The notes under the pieces were generated by a model. It did no database searches. It was not told where the DNA came from and saw nothing but the letters and a program-made list of their open reading frames with translations. From positions 1,226,105 to 1,290,104 of the forward strand of contig CM022673.1 of the NCBI GenBank assembly GCA_012295275.1: a stretch of 64,000 nucleotides of DNA, written 5' to 3'. This stretch comes from Chrysomallon squamiferum (Eukaryota > Mollusca > Gastropoda > Neomphalida > Peltospiridae). Shown piece by piece: positions 1 through 24,588 of this stretch (positions are counted from its first letter, which is position 1; every line of letters starts with the position of its first letter). The position numbers and the translations under genes are program-made.

Positions 1-3000
1 TACACTTTTTGTCAAAACTGCAAGAATGCATGATCAGGAATATTTGATTTTATTGTATCATTATTTTTATTTTGTTTTGTTTTGTTGCCCATTTTGTATT
101 GTAATAGATGTGAATAAATATTTTTTGATTTCATTAACATCTTTTTTTGTTTTTTTTTCTTCCTTTACAGGAGAATTTTATTTCCAGTTTGTATTTGGAA
201 ATTAAACCATTGATTCGTGGACTTTGTGTTTGTGTAATGAAACCTTGGGTAATTTAAATATATAGTGAAAATGGTTTTTATAACCTATTAAAGAACAGTG
301 GAAAAATTTATCTAAAACATACTTTGGTAAAGCCAAAAATAAGCTTAAATGTCATTATAATATATTTTTTTTTCTCAAAATAATCATCACAAAGTATTGG
401 CTATTTTAAATCCATTTATAATAATAATTATTAATATTATTTCACATCAGCTGGATCTGACTGAAAGAGCAAAAGAAAGAAGGGGACAAGGCAGTTTCTA
501 CTTTTTGTTTTTTCTTTTTAAATTTACTTTTAATAAAAGTTGACTCATGAAAAATAAAATTATAATTTGAAAACACTAATGTATTGTGACAATGTTAATA
601 CTAAAACTTCAAGTGTATTTTTCTAGCTGATAACAAAGAGAAGATCAAGATTCAAATTTGTTTATTTCGAATGTAACCAACAAGTTCTATTGTCAGAACT
701 TTCTACAGTCATTTGGCACACACTAAACAGACAAAATGACAGCAACCTGAAAATTAATAAAGGAATGTAAAAAAAAAAAAAATAATAATAATAATAAATA
801 AATAAATAAATACTAATATATATATACCAGTAACTAAATGGACGGAATTAACACAAAATACAATCAAAACTCCTCACAAAGTTAATAAATAGAGAAATAA
901 TACTAAATGTAAATAATGCATAATAAAATGTTCAATAAATTTGTTTTTTTTAAAAAGAAAAAGAAATTAAGTACTATTATGTGAACACAAATTAAAGTAA
1001 TGTTACTTGTAATTACTGTCTTGAAATCTTGTAAATCTTACATAAAAATTTCCACATAAAGTATTATGACTGAATAACATTTTAATTTTAAAAAAAACCT
1101 GTACTGCTTATTTGCATATTTAAACTACAATCATGCAGTTGAGTCTTGTATATCAAAATGAGATAAATATTTAAAAATCTATTTCTGTTATGTACTGGTG
1201 CAATTTTTTTCAAATGAAACTAAATAATATCCCTTGAGATATAATTAAAACTAATTAAATTATTAAATAAAAAGCACCATAAATTATCAGTTTGATTATG
1301 TACAGCTTATACATAACACAGCAATATTTTTTTAAATTTTATTATGCTTAAAAGTTGACAATAATGCTTTTTTTTTTAAAATGAGGTAACAAATGTTAGT
1401 GATCTAGTGAATGTAATAATTCATAACTCCTGTTTTCTTCAGAGGTTATACAAGGTTTCCTTCTGCTATTTTGATAGATAAAACAAAATATACAAAAAAT
1501 AGCAAAAACGTTGTTGGTTTTGTATTAATTCAGTTAAGTAAGCAACTACATTAACAGTAAAGTTTCTTAAAGAATGATAATCCAGTTTGTGATAAAACAC
1601 TATCATTGCCAGCTGAAAAGTATAATGTTATAAATATTTATCAGTGTAAAGATTTCTATGAAAAATTATTATTTTTCTTGTCTATGCAATCAGAATTATA
1701 TAAAAGAATATTCAAAAATAACCTGCATGCAATTGAGAAACTTACAAAAAAAAAAAAAAAAAAAAATTAAAAATATTAAATAAAAATCAGATAAATTTTT
1801 TTTTACTTACTTCCATTTTTTATCAGTTAAATGCATTTACACATATAATAATAAATAATAATAATAAAAAAAGAAATAAGCAAGTAGAATAAAATTTGAG
1901 GATTTCGCATTTCAGCTGGTTAATTTTGTGTGGTTTTGTCAAGTCTGATCACAAGACATGTGAGTAAAAACCAAGATCACTAACTTCACAACACATTCTA
2001 GTGAGTAATTTATGTACATCAAATAAGTAATACATCAGACTAAATCAACTCACAGGGGTAAGCAAACAGTCCACTGAAAATGATCAGTTGTTCAGAACAC
2101 ACAAATCATAACCATAAGGAATATAGACAATTACAGTCATGTGATCATTACTTTTATAAAATTCAACTAGTAGAATACATTAAGCAAATATGATTCACTG
2201 AATTTAGCTTTAGTACAATTCTGACTGTGTAAGACAGGAAAATTCAGCAAATGGAAAATTTGAGCAAATATTAAATATAACTGCTGTGAAATTTTCAATT
2301 GTGTATTTTCTCAGTTTTAATTAAATAACTAATTCTCCACACAACAAATAACAAAAATATCCAACTCTCTCATTTCTTCCTAAAATGAAAAAGTTGTGAT
2401 TTTATATATTTTTTTTTTTTTGTAAATAAACACCTCCTACTTACAAAATATACATGTACACATTTTATAGTTAATAAACAAGAACTTGGCAACATATTCA
2501 CACAATTCCAGTTTTAACATACATTTGGTATATAATTACAATCATTGAAGTAACATTTTACAAGCACATTTATTTTTTGTTAAATTTATACCTTTCCATA
2601 ACTTGCAAGTGGTTTTTTTTGGGGGTTGTGTAATTTTTCAGATTATCAGTGTATTTGATTAAAATAAAAATGTATATAATGTTTTGAACAAAACTGAATG
2701 ACAAAAAAATTAATTAAATAAAAATAAATAAATAAATAACAATAAAAAAAAAAAAAAAAAAAAAAAATAAAAAAAATAATAAAAAATAATAAAAATGAAA
2801 ATTAAAAACCTTGCAGTTTTCACAAAAATACAAGTCATTTTTTGGTCTTTGTCTTATGGTAAGTAATATAAGGGGAAAAAAAAAGTGAAAAAAAATGAAA
2901 TAAATAATCATTAACTCATTGTACAGAGTAGCATAAAAAGAAAAGAAATGTAAAAGTTATTTTCAAAATACATGAACTGCATAAATATGGTGATTCAAGT

Positions 3001-3590
3001 GGTAAACGTTCAATAAAAGTGTCACAAGTCAGACTATTACAATTATTAATACATACTGAACCAGTTCAAAGCTGATCTGAAATCATTCAAATAAGTTTAC
3101 TGTTATCTAGAATTACAGACGCTTCTCAGGTGAGTATATGTAGGTAAGAATTAAAACAAAATCTCTAACAAAGAAGAGACTATTTTTTTAAAATTTGGTC
3201 CCTGTGTGTTATGAAATATCTTTTTTAGACATAAACTTCACACTTTTAAACATTAAGAGATTTCACTTAGCAAAAATTCAATAACAAGTTGACATATTTT
3301 AGTATTGAAAGCACAGATACATTTTATAATATGTAAAGTAACATTATTTCATCTTATTTCAAACATAAAAGATTATTTGAATGTTCTCACAGAAGTGCAA
3401 GAATTATTCAATTAAACTGCATACCTACAAAATCATTTCAGAAGAGCTTTACTCATGTACAATCATTATTCATTAAAAATGTCTTCACAAAACATATATG
3501 ATCATGGTCACAAGCAAAGATGAAAATGTCTTTCTGTTTAAACAGTTTTTTCAGTCCAAAGTTTTGTTACAAACACTTTCTTGCAAATAG
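1..3590. other. AT-rich intergenic sequence with no recognised gene
   Basis: No conserved exon is recognisable on either strand here. The stretch is very AT-rich, with short poly-A runs (for example near 769-811, 1747-1766 and 2743-2767) and AAT/AAAT tracts. Open frames such as the minus-strand one at 2714-2911 translate to Phe/Ile-rich low-complexity peptides from poly-A. A plus-strand AATAAA at about 112-117 could belong to a gene ending left of the window, but nothing else supports that. Confidence 0.6.
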
Positions 3591-3592
3591 GA

Positions 3593-3606
3593 TTTATTTA
3601 TTTATT
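3593..3606 (-). terminator. Candidate polyadenylation signal cluster for KIF3B
   Basis: On the minus strand this reads as overlapping AATAAA hexamers (TTTATT repeated on the plus strand), about 380 nt downstream of the KIF3B stop codon. A 3'UTR of that length would be ordinary. The hexamer is common in AT-rich DNA, so this is positional inference only. Confidence 0.35.
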
Positions 3607-3983
3607 TTATTTTTTGTTTTTTTTTTTTTAAAATGAAAGGAAATGTTGGTTACAAGAATCAGAATACTTAAACTAAAATTTGAAAGAACAGTAATATCAC
3701 AAGAGTTTACAAAATACATTCAGCATGGCCAGCACAACCTTCACACTTTTTTCTTTTCACTAAAAAACTCAGTTATGTCAAATTAACAATAAACAGTAGC
3801 AAGATACACAGTGTAAAAAATAGATCCAAAATACTGCCAATTCTCAAAATTATTTCACATTGCATAATAATAATAATAATAATAAATACATTTTTTCAAA
3901 ATGTACTGTACTTAAATTTTTTCCATTCCTAAAAAAAAAGAAGAAGAAGTGAAAGCTAAGGAGAAATAAAAGAGAAATCTGCT

Positions 3984-15397
<11,414 letters not shown>

Positions 15398-16409
15398 TTT
15401 TCTACACTCTGAACAAAACCCTGTTTAATCACTTAATGTGCAAACCAAGCCATGCCTCATCATCTACTGGAAGACAAAAACAAAATATGAATTAACAAAG
15501 TGTTCTGAAATATTTAAGTTGCAGATAATAGTCTAGTTATTATCCCAATGAAATATAGAACTATGATTATTAATTAATATAATCATAGCAATTACATAAT
15601 TTATAAAACATTTACAATAAAATAAATAATGTGTCAAATAATTTGAAAACTATACTAAAATATACTTTCACAAAACATAATTTAGCACATACTTGCATGT
15701 ATTTATATAACATTTCTGAATAGTTTATGAAGTGCATATAGCATGCATACATATGTTGATGACATATAAAATTATAAAAATAATTATTTTACAGCGAGAA
15801 TTAAAAATGTTTTGGCACAAAATAACTGAACTGATAAAATGTAATCAAACTCATTTCATTATGCAACTTTTATGATGGATGTAAATAAACCTTTCTCTTA
15901 AAATATCAAATACTACAGACGTAATTTGTTTTATCACATTAATTGATTCAGTGATACAAGTGATAGAGCAACTGTGTGATTTAAATAAAAGATTATAATT
16001 TTATATAATAATATAAGCTTTTAAATATTATTAACAGATGTCGTGATGACATCTACTTATGACAATTTTTTTTAATACAAGTCGCAAAAGTTATTATAGG
16101 TCTGTTGTGCTATCCAAATAACTTGCATTATGTTGTTTGTATCTTGTTAATATAACTTTGGAGAACAATAGTAACAGTTTTGGTCATGTTTTGGCAATAC
16201 CGGTAATACATAAATTGTCATTAGCATTATCAATTAATCGTATTAAAAGCACATAATCACGTAAAAACAAGACAGTTAAATAACTATAAAGATATTAGAA
16301 CAAAAAAGCAAAGGTTTGTTACCAAAATATTTTCATTTAATCAAAGATTTATGCAAATACATGTCTTTCAATATATGCATAAACAGTCTATCTTTAATGA
16401 AAACAACTA

Positions 16410-16530
16410 TTTTTGAACATGCGCAGTTTGATCGTAAAAAAAAAAAGTATTCAATTGAAGCGTAACGTCCATTGTGGTAATTAGTCTACTCCGGTGCTTT
16501 CTACCTCTTCAGAGAAGGAACCGGTAAAAT
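16410..16530 (-). promoter_or_regulatory. Candidate KIF3B promoter / 5' noncoding exon region
   Basis: This short stretch is richer in G+C than its surroundings and lies about 1 kb upstream of the KIF3B start codon. It contains CATGCGCAG near 16418, resembling an NRF1 half-site (TGCGCA), and on the minus strand a donor-like GAAGAG|GTAGAAAG near 16502-16509. A noncoding first exon here would fit the fact that the ATG exon carries no other coding sequence. The assignment is inference. Confidence 0.3.
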
Positions 16531-16756
16531 CTTTTCATTCAAAAGAAAAAGAGAGAGAGAGAGAAAAAAAAAAAGAAGTGGAAGTTGATAGTTTTAATTA
16601 TTATTATTATTATTATTATTTAACAATGAGTTTTCTTTTAAAATTATAAATACAAATATTAATTTGTTTAGGCTGTATTTTAATTCATTATATAAAAATG
16701 TAATTATCTGCATTCACAGCAGAGATTAATGAAGCACTAACATCATCACGATTATG

Positions 16757-16796
16757 CCAAATACAAAGTTTCTTATTTCTCTTTCTCAGTGCCAAG

Positions 16797-16837
<41 letters not shown>

Positions 16838-16914
16838 ACAAATACAAAGTTTCTTATTTCTCTTTCTCAGTGCCAGGTTTTATATATATATATATATATA
16901 TATATGTAACAAAT
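16757..16914. repeat. Tandem duplication of an ~85-bp unit with internal (AT)n
   Basis: The unit runs from 'caaatacaaagtttcttatt' through 'tctcagtgcca(a/g)gtt' and an (AT)n stretch to 'gtaa'. It occurs twice, starting near 16758 and 16839, with a partial third start at 16908. The two copies differ mainly in (AT)n length. Confidence 0.85.
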
Positions 16915-18327
16915 ACAAAAAACAAAACAAAAAAACAACAACAAAACAAACAAACAAAAAAACGATTTCAAAATTTGTTAATATATTTATTGAAAGACAA
17001 AAATAACTCAAATTATTATGGATCTCGTTTCACTTTTCAACTATTTATTACAAGTCAGTATTTTGTTAATCTGATCTGAGCTAACATTTTGAGATATGTT
17101 TGTAATGACATGATCTGTAGTTTGTCACACATTCATGGAACATAACATTTTTTAAAAGACTTAGTTACCACTTTATGGTTTCTAGATTTTAAAGAACAAA
17201 ACAGAAAAACAAACTTAACATGACACCACAGTTAATTATTTTTATTTTATTACAATCACATGATTTTACATAATGAAGGAACCTACAGAGATACCAGACC
17301 ACTTATTTGGCAAACTAAGGACCAAAGGTCACCTGCATTTCTGGACCAAAGGTTAAGATATATTTAAATATAAAATAAACACAAAACATAAATATAAAAT
17401 GAAGTGTATTTAATAGATACAAAAAATTATTACATTTCTACAACAGATTTTCATGTAACTGGAAAAATGGTCTGGTACTTGTGGGGTAACTGTAGTTACA
17501 TATCAGCCAGTAAAATGTTAACAGCTAACAATACATTTGAATAATCATTTACTTATTATAAAGATTATTTTTCTTGCAATAACTAAAAAACACCTATTTG
17601 ATGTCAATGGATTGGAATGCTATGATTAATTCAAAATTAATCTGGTAATACACAAGTAATGTGATTTCATTCTATCTAATTTAATTATGTATAAACATTT
17701 AAAAACAATTATTGTCTAACAGTGAAAAGAAAACAGTGTTCATGATATTGTTTGGTTTTCATGAATTCACTGTTACTCTTGAGAACTAATTGTACTAGGT
17801 CTAATCATCTAATAAATATTGTTACTAAGTAACTTTTGATATACAATATTTTTGATATACAGTGTTAAGTATAATACAATATGAATCTACTAGAATGAGA
17901 AAATTACAAATCAAACATACGAAATTAAAAATGTCATGATGTACAAGACAAAGCTATTATTAGATCTTTATATAGATATATATAAAAAAATCCATATCCA
18001 TTTTAAATTCTCCGATCAAAATTAACAAAACTGTTTATATTGTGAGGTGTTTTTACCTATAAAAAGGACAAAAAACAGTCTTCTAAATACTATACTTTAT
18101 AATGCTTGTAATAACTAACCTTTGTTTGTTCAAAATAAAATGTGATTATAAATTATTTAAAAAAAGACTGAAACCTATAAATATATAATTATAATGAAAA
18201 ACAAAATATGTAAGATGTTTGTTTTAGTTTAACCTTTCTTCAGACATGTTATTAAAACTATTTTCATACACATGGTTCGATAAGACATTAAAATGGTTTC
18301 GATGCAGTTATGAAGGTGAAGGTCATG

Positions 18328-21107
18328 TTACTGGGGCATCTGTCTTCGTGCTGCTCTTTGTTTATCAAACCTGGCCTCCATATTTTCTAGAACTTGTGGC
18401 GTATACCTCACAACCAGACGAACGACACCTGCAAAGTTTAAAATGTTTTATAATCACCGCAATTTTTCTAAACTTAATAGTTTTAACAGACTCCAATGGT
18501 TTATTCTTCTAAATACTTTATATTTAAATCCCTGAAAAGCTGAAGATTAATAAAGATTAAAGCACAATTATTTAAAAAAGGACACTTCCTGCTATGAATT
18601 CACAACACACTGTCAAATTCTTATTTAGTTTTAAATGTAGCAATAAAAAAAGAAAGATTTACACTTCAGTAAATGATTAATTATCAAGAATAACTAAATA
18701 CAGCTGATGTGCAAACCTTTGTCATTACCTGCTTTGTTTTAACCCTAAATATAAATAAGTTTTGTTTTACATTATAGCAAACTATTTTTTAATAGAACAA
18801 GTGATATTTAAATGCAGATCATCTTTACTGATTGTCTTCTTTCATGCTGTTGAAAGTTGGCTGAAGTGCAAGTGTTAAATACTTACTTGAAGCATTTTTC
18901 AGAAGTTCTACAGCTTTCTCATGATGTTCTCCCTCAACACTCTGAAATAGCAAAGATAAAAAAATAACACAACCCATTTACTTAAGCCAGACTTCATGAA
19001 ATTAAAACATTAATAAAATTTCATTCAAAGCTTAAAGTTGATAACTACTCTGAGGAAATGCTATATACCGTGCATTCAAAAACCAAAATTATAATCAGAC
19101 TATAACAAAATAAACGTTCATCAACAATTTCCTCACCACTCCATTGACTGACAGAAGCTGGTCTCCACGTTTAAGTCCTTTATGCTTGTCGGCAACTCCA
19201 TTGGGAATAATACGAGAGATGTAGATAGGAGAGTTCTGTTCCTTGCCACCCATGACATTGAAACCAAGCCCCTCCTCAGTCTTAATCAGCTCCACTACTC
19301 TAGGATGTGCATGACCTTCACTGGCAGCAAAAGCAGCAACTGTTGCCTGAAAGTTTATAAGCAAGATGATGTAAACATGCTTTCAGATTTGAAAAACGTT
19401 GTTGTCACAACACATACATAAATAAATACATGTTTATATTTTAAATAACTTAAAATAATTAATTGATGTTAAAAGTATTTCTGAAAAATAAAGTTCAGCC
19501 AGAGGGGAATTAATAAATAACGTACAAAATCTTTGACTAATTGTGATTCGTAATGTGAAAATTTGTTTGAAAAACAGTTTGGAAATTAAATGAACAATAT
19601 ATATATATGACATTAACAAAGATGGCTTTGAGAGTATCAGTTCACTTTCTAAATCATGCTAAGCTACCATTCCATATGTCCTTTGGCAGAGAACAACTCA
19701 CATGGATATTTGGATGGATGTTGCTGGTTCTCTGTATCGTTTTTTTTTGGCTAATATACTCATTTAATAATAATTCAAAATGGTTACCTTGGCTGTTGCA
19801 TTTGCTCTGATCTCAGGACTGCCAGACAAATCTACTGTTTCATAAACATTTTCATACACCTCCCTCACAGCTGTCAGAAAGTCACTCTGCAGAATTCTTT
19901 GAAGTGCTTGTAGTTTCTGTGTTGGAAACTCGCCACCTGATGTTTCGTCAAAAAAAAGTACTTTCACACATAAATTTTAATTGTAAAACAAACATGAACT
20001 ATATTCAAGTGTAATCATTTCAGATTATAAAACAGATACTACCGTAATAAATTATTTATTAGTATCAACAAAAGAAAGTACATTCACTTATATGTTTAAA
20101 AACAATTTAAAAAAACCCTTTATATTTAACCATTATTTTAAATATTTCAGATAATAAAAAAATTACTGTCAGAATTATTTATTTGTTTCTTCTAAAAAGG
20201 TATTCTGTTTAAAAGTACACTGGACTCTTGTGCATATATGAAATACAAGTAATATAAATTCAGATGAATGCATAGAGAAAAAAAGCACGACTAAATCTAT
20301 TAAAAACCATTAAACATATTTTACTAAAAATTTAACATTAACTTATAAATTGTTATCTATCTTTATATAAGCACACACATATACAAATTTCTCCTTAGCA
20401 ACGCCTGTTTCAGTATACACATCAATATGAATATCAGTAATGTAATATAAACTTACTTCTTTGTAACATATCCAACAATTCAACAGCCCTGTTTACATCT
20501 GTTCAAATAGATATAAAAATTGTTTAAAGATATGACATGTACTAGTAGAAAACCATTATTATACCAAACTCAAAATGCTAAAGTATATGCAGTGTAAATG
20601 TATTATTTTAAATATTAATTATTAAATAATTAATATCAATAATTATAATTATTAATTTATAGTTACACTCGTAACACTGTGTCACTGTGTGTAGTGTGTA
20701 CCATTCATTCTATTGCAGGTTCGTCATCATACTGTTATTGTGAATTCCAGTTTAAAGGTTTCATTCAAAATTTTAATCTAAATGTACGATTATTTTAAAA
20801 CAATAATAAAACAATCGATATAAATTTAAAATATTCAACGCAGTTTAGTTCTGCTAAACTTTTTAATTTTTATAATTAGCGACCTTGCCCTCTGGCATCG
20901 GCATGTCAAGCATCTCTACATCAGTTAAACAGAAAAAAACAACCCAGTATTAATTCTTTAAAATATTAGTGCATATATCGGCCAAATAAACACTCAATAA
21001 AGTGTAACTGCAGATTAATAGCTATTCTTAGTTTTTCGTAATAATCAGACGTCTAGAACAACAGCATCACCTCTTTCTAGAGTAAGCGGTTCCGACACAG
21101 ACGCCAT
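18328..21107 (-). CDS. LIN7: Lin-7 homolog, L27 and PDZ scaffold protein, six exons
   Basis: Small adaptor of the LIN2/CASK-LIN7-LIN10 and Crumbs/PALS complexes that tethers receptors and channels at epithelial junctions and synapses. Exons, 5' to 3': 21071-21107, 20457-20498, 19788-19936, 19137-19346, 18887-18941, 18328-18428. They sum to 594 nt, 197 residues plus stop, the same size as vertebrate LIN7C. The start [13 protein letters not shown] sits at the 5' exon's CAT (21105-21107 on the plus strand). The L27 region (about 12-65) contains [15 protein letters not shown] and [13 protein letters not shown]. The conserved linker [17 protein letters not shown] (from about 71) leads into the PDZ domain (about 93-175) with the GLGF loop at 102-105, then [14 protein letters not shown] and [11 protein letters not shown]. 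The tail is [13 protein letters not shown] and then stop. All junctions are GT-AG with matching phase. It lies downstream (minus-strand order) of the ZP gene and upstream of KIF3B. Confidence 0.97.
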
Positions 21108-21196
21108 TATTATTTCGTTTCTGGTGTAAATTTCTCCCAGAACAATCGGATCAACACTCCAGTATTTTCAAAAAGCAGTTCGAAAATAAAAGTTTC

Positions 21197-21224
21197 AAAA
21201 AAAAAAAAAAAAAAAAAAAAAAAA
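21197..21224. repeat. Poly-A tract upstream of LIN7
   Basis: Run of about 27 A on the plus strand (poly-T on the LIN7 sense strand), roughly 90 nt upstream of the LIN7 start codon. Confidence 0.9.
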
Positions 21225-21799
21225 GCAAAAACAAATGTATTTATCATAAAGATCTTAAGTGTGACGTTGAAAAAAATTAAACCAGTTTCCAAGTCAGTTT
21301 ATTTCGTTCACTTTTAATATTTTGTTGAATATGTTTTGGTAGGAGTCGAATATTTTAACCGTGGTTTTTTATTTCTCAGCATTTGATGTGTGCAGTTGAA
21401 GAATACGACTAGATTATATATGTATTCTATGAAATATAATAACATAAATTAAGGGAATATGATTCCTAATTTTTTTTTTACATTTACTCTTTTATTCGTA
21501 AAACTGAAATTTAAGTTAAATAATATTAAATATCATATTAAGCTACATTATTAAAGAACGAATAAATTGTTATAGATGCTTATAATTAATGAAAACATAT
21601 CGAAATTTATATTAAATTCCTAGTTTTATCCAAGTATTTATTGTTCACTCTTATAAACATAAATTAACAGAATGCCTACATACACTGATATCACAGTGAA
21701 AGATGACAACATAATACGCGCATTTATACGTATGCTTAAACCTAACAATGATACTACGTAAATTAAACGTAAAGGAAAACAAAAATTAAATTATACAGT

Positions 21800-21816
21800 T
21801 TTTATTATTTATTTAT
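21800..21816 (-). terminator. Candidate polyadenylation signals of the ZP gene
   Basis: Overlapping minus-strand AATAAA hexamers lie about 70-85 nt downstream of the ZP stop codon (21886-21888). Position fits a short 3'UTR; there is no transcript evidence. Confidence 0.4.
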
Positions 21817-21885
21817 TGTTTACATTCATAAACATGTTTCAACAGAAGTCTAAACAATGAAATGAATGTATAAGAAATAACTAAA

Positions 21886-24300
21886 CTATAATATCGTTAA
21901 ACCATTTCGGAAATATCTTAGAACACCACGTTTGGTGTTCACAAAATGTGATTTTGTAGAACCTCTCTTCAGCTTTTTCTCTTGGAAAATATTTTCTGTA
22001 TCATCGAAAGCTGCAGCAGAGAGACAAAGGATATATTAAGTTTTTTATTAACAATATTTTGAACAGTAAAACAAAAACAAAAACAACAACAAAAAATTAA
22101 AAAATAAATAAACATTTAAAGATATGATTTTTAAAAACAAACAAAAACAAAAAATAAAACAACAATAACAACAAAACAATAAATAGACAAAACAAACTAA
22201 CTACATACATATATCCATACATATACATAAATGCAAAGACATTTAAAAACACACGCGCACGCACGCACGGACACACACACACACTCGTAGTATATTATAT
22301 GAAGCTCTTCTTTCAATACCTGGATTAAACCCCGTTTCAATCGCATTACGTTTTCGTCTTTTCTTTAAAATACAAGATGTCTGCGAAAAAAAAAAAAAAA
22401 AGTTATTAATATTATTAACTTCAGTACAATCCAAAATAGCTGAGGCCAACCTCGGTTTACTTGACAAAACTAAAATACTTATCTAATTAAATATTAGCTG
22501 TAAATGAAAGAGTGAAAGATGGACAGGCAGAGAAAAAATGAGTGAGTGAGAGATAAAAAAAAAAAAAAAAAAAGCAAGAGAGATAAATAAAGTGAAGGGG
22601 AGAGAGAAAGTTACATTTAAAAAAGGAAGGAAAAATAAAATATTTCAGAATTAATAACATGTTACTTCTTTTAACAGGTCATGTTAAATCTATAATATAA
22701 TATGATATCTTGGGACACACAATTAAAGTAACTGGTTGCTATATGATATAATACGTAAATTATATGTCACAAAACATACACCATCGCAGTTCACTCCTGG
22801 TTTGCAGCCGTTCACTATACATTCGAAGAACACATCATTTGCTCCTAGTAATCTAAAAGCTGAAAAATAAGGACTGTATATTTTCTTTTGAACGGTCCGA
22901 AATCCTTTATTCTTTTCAAAAACCACACCGTCTCCACAACTGCAATAAAAAAACAACATATTTTAACAAAACCGTAGCTTAATTTTTATATGGATCAGTT
23001 TTCACTTTGATATACCACTGTGTTATTTGTAATACTTTTAAAATTATTTAAATAATATGAAAAGTATGTTATTATTAATAACAATTATTACGTTTTACAT
23101 TTTGAAGATAACAATAGATTTGATATGTAACGCAAGCTACCACAACTACATGGGCTACTTTTACTGATTAGCAACAACTGACGTTTTATATGCACCTTCC
23201 CATAAGGTGGAGAGACATTTGAAACTAATCATGGAACTAATGTCTGGAACAGACAAACAGAGGATAGATAACTGCGGTTGACAACTGAGTTACAGTTCGC
23301 TCACAAGAAGAAGGAAAAAAAAAGAGAAAAGGAAGAAGAAGAAGAAGAAGAAGAAGCGAAAAAGAAGTAAGAAAAGGGAGGGGGGAAGAGAAAAAAAAAA
23401 AAAAAAAAAAAAAAAAAAACAGTGATAAAAAAACAATTGTGTATGGAATCCAAACAAAGCAGAAAATTAAAATCTCTTCTTACCCTGCAATTAAAATAGG
23501 ATACTTTTTAAACTGGTTTGTAGCCCAGCACTGTTGTGCTTTCATAAGTTCGGTACCTGTTAAAATTGCAGAGACATTACATTATCTAAATGCATAGTAT
23601 TATATACTAAAATATATATGTTGTTTTTTTCTGTGTTGTTGTATGTGTAAAACAGAGAAGATAATATTATGTGCATATACGGTGCATGATCAAAAAGAAA
23701 TATTATATTTATGATTTTATATAATGTGTGTAGGCATATATGGTTGTGTATGTGAGTGTGTATTATGTATATGCAAATGTATGTGTGTGGGTGTGTGTTT
23801 GTGTTCATGCGTCTGTTTCCATAACATGCGTTAGTTTATTTTTTTCCTAAATTTCATGACCACAAACTAATAACAACAATAACACCACCACCAGCAGCAG
23901 CTACAACAATAACAGTAATGATGATGGTAATAAAATAGTTTTTTGTTATTATATATTTATTTATTTTGTTATTCATTTATTCGAAATGTCTTTAAATGGT
24001 TTAACAGTCAGCTACTCACCTGTAACAGTAAGGACAAGTCGAATGATGGTGCCTATTGGAATAATCCCATCCACGATCTTTCCGTGAGTATCTTCCAGCT
24101 TTATTTCGACGTGTGACGTCATACGTTGACCATATCCATAATATATCGAGTTCGGTGGCCGATTGCTAAAGAAACAAGTAAAATATTTTAATGTCAATAA
24201 AATGTAAGGAAATATATATATTAGTAATGGTGATGCTATTTTTAGTAGCAGTTTTAATACAACTATTTTATAGAAAACAAATCTAATGCAGAATAAGGGA

Positions 24301-24331
<31 letters not shown>

Positions 24332-24538
24332 CATACACATACAAAAGATACCTGGTATCTATTGAGGTTTTATGCGTTTTCGTTGATCCAAAATTGTCGT
24401 ACGTGCACACAACGACAAATTGATCCCGGACAAGGAGCACAGACGACTGGTCGTTTATCGAGTTCCAGGCGAGGTCGAGAGTAAGTGTATACGTTTTAGA
24501 GTTTCTCTTTTTCTGTTGAAACGAATACAATGAAACAA

Positions 24539-24588
<50 letters not shown>

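Larger units (their letters stand above)
15398..18327. other. KIF3B upstream region and LIN7 3' region, no further exon recognised
   Basis: This AT-rich stretch separates the KIF3B start from the LIN7 stop. It probably holds the LIN7 3'UTR at its right end and the KIF3B 5'UTR at its left. I could not pin the LIN7 polyadenylation site among many AATAAA-like hexamers. No other conserved coding sequence was seen. Confidence 0.5.

Noticed and set aside
18246-18512. 88-codon plus-strand frame
   Set aside because: It is antisense to the last LIN7 exon, whose PDZ C-terminal end is clearly conserved on the minus strand.
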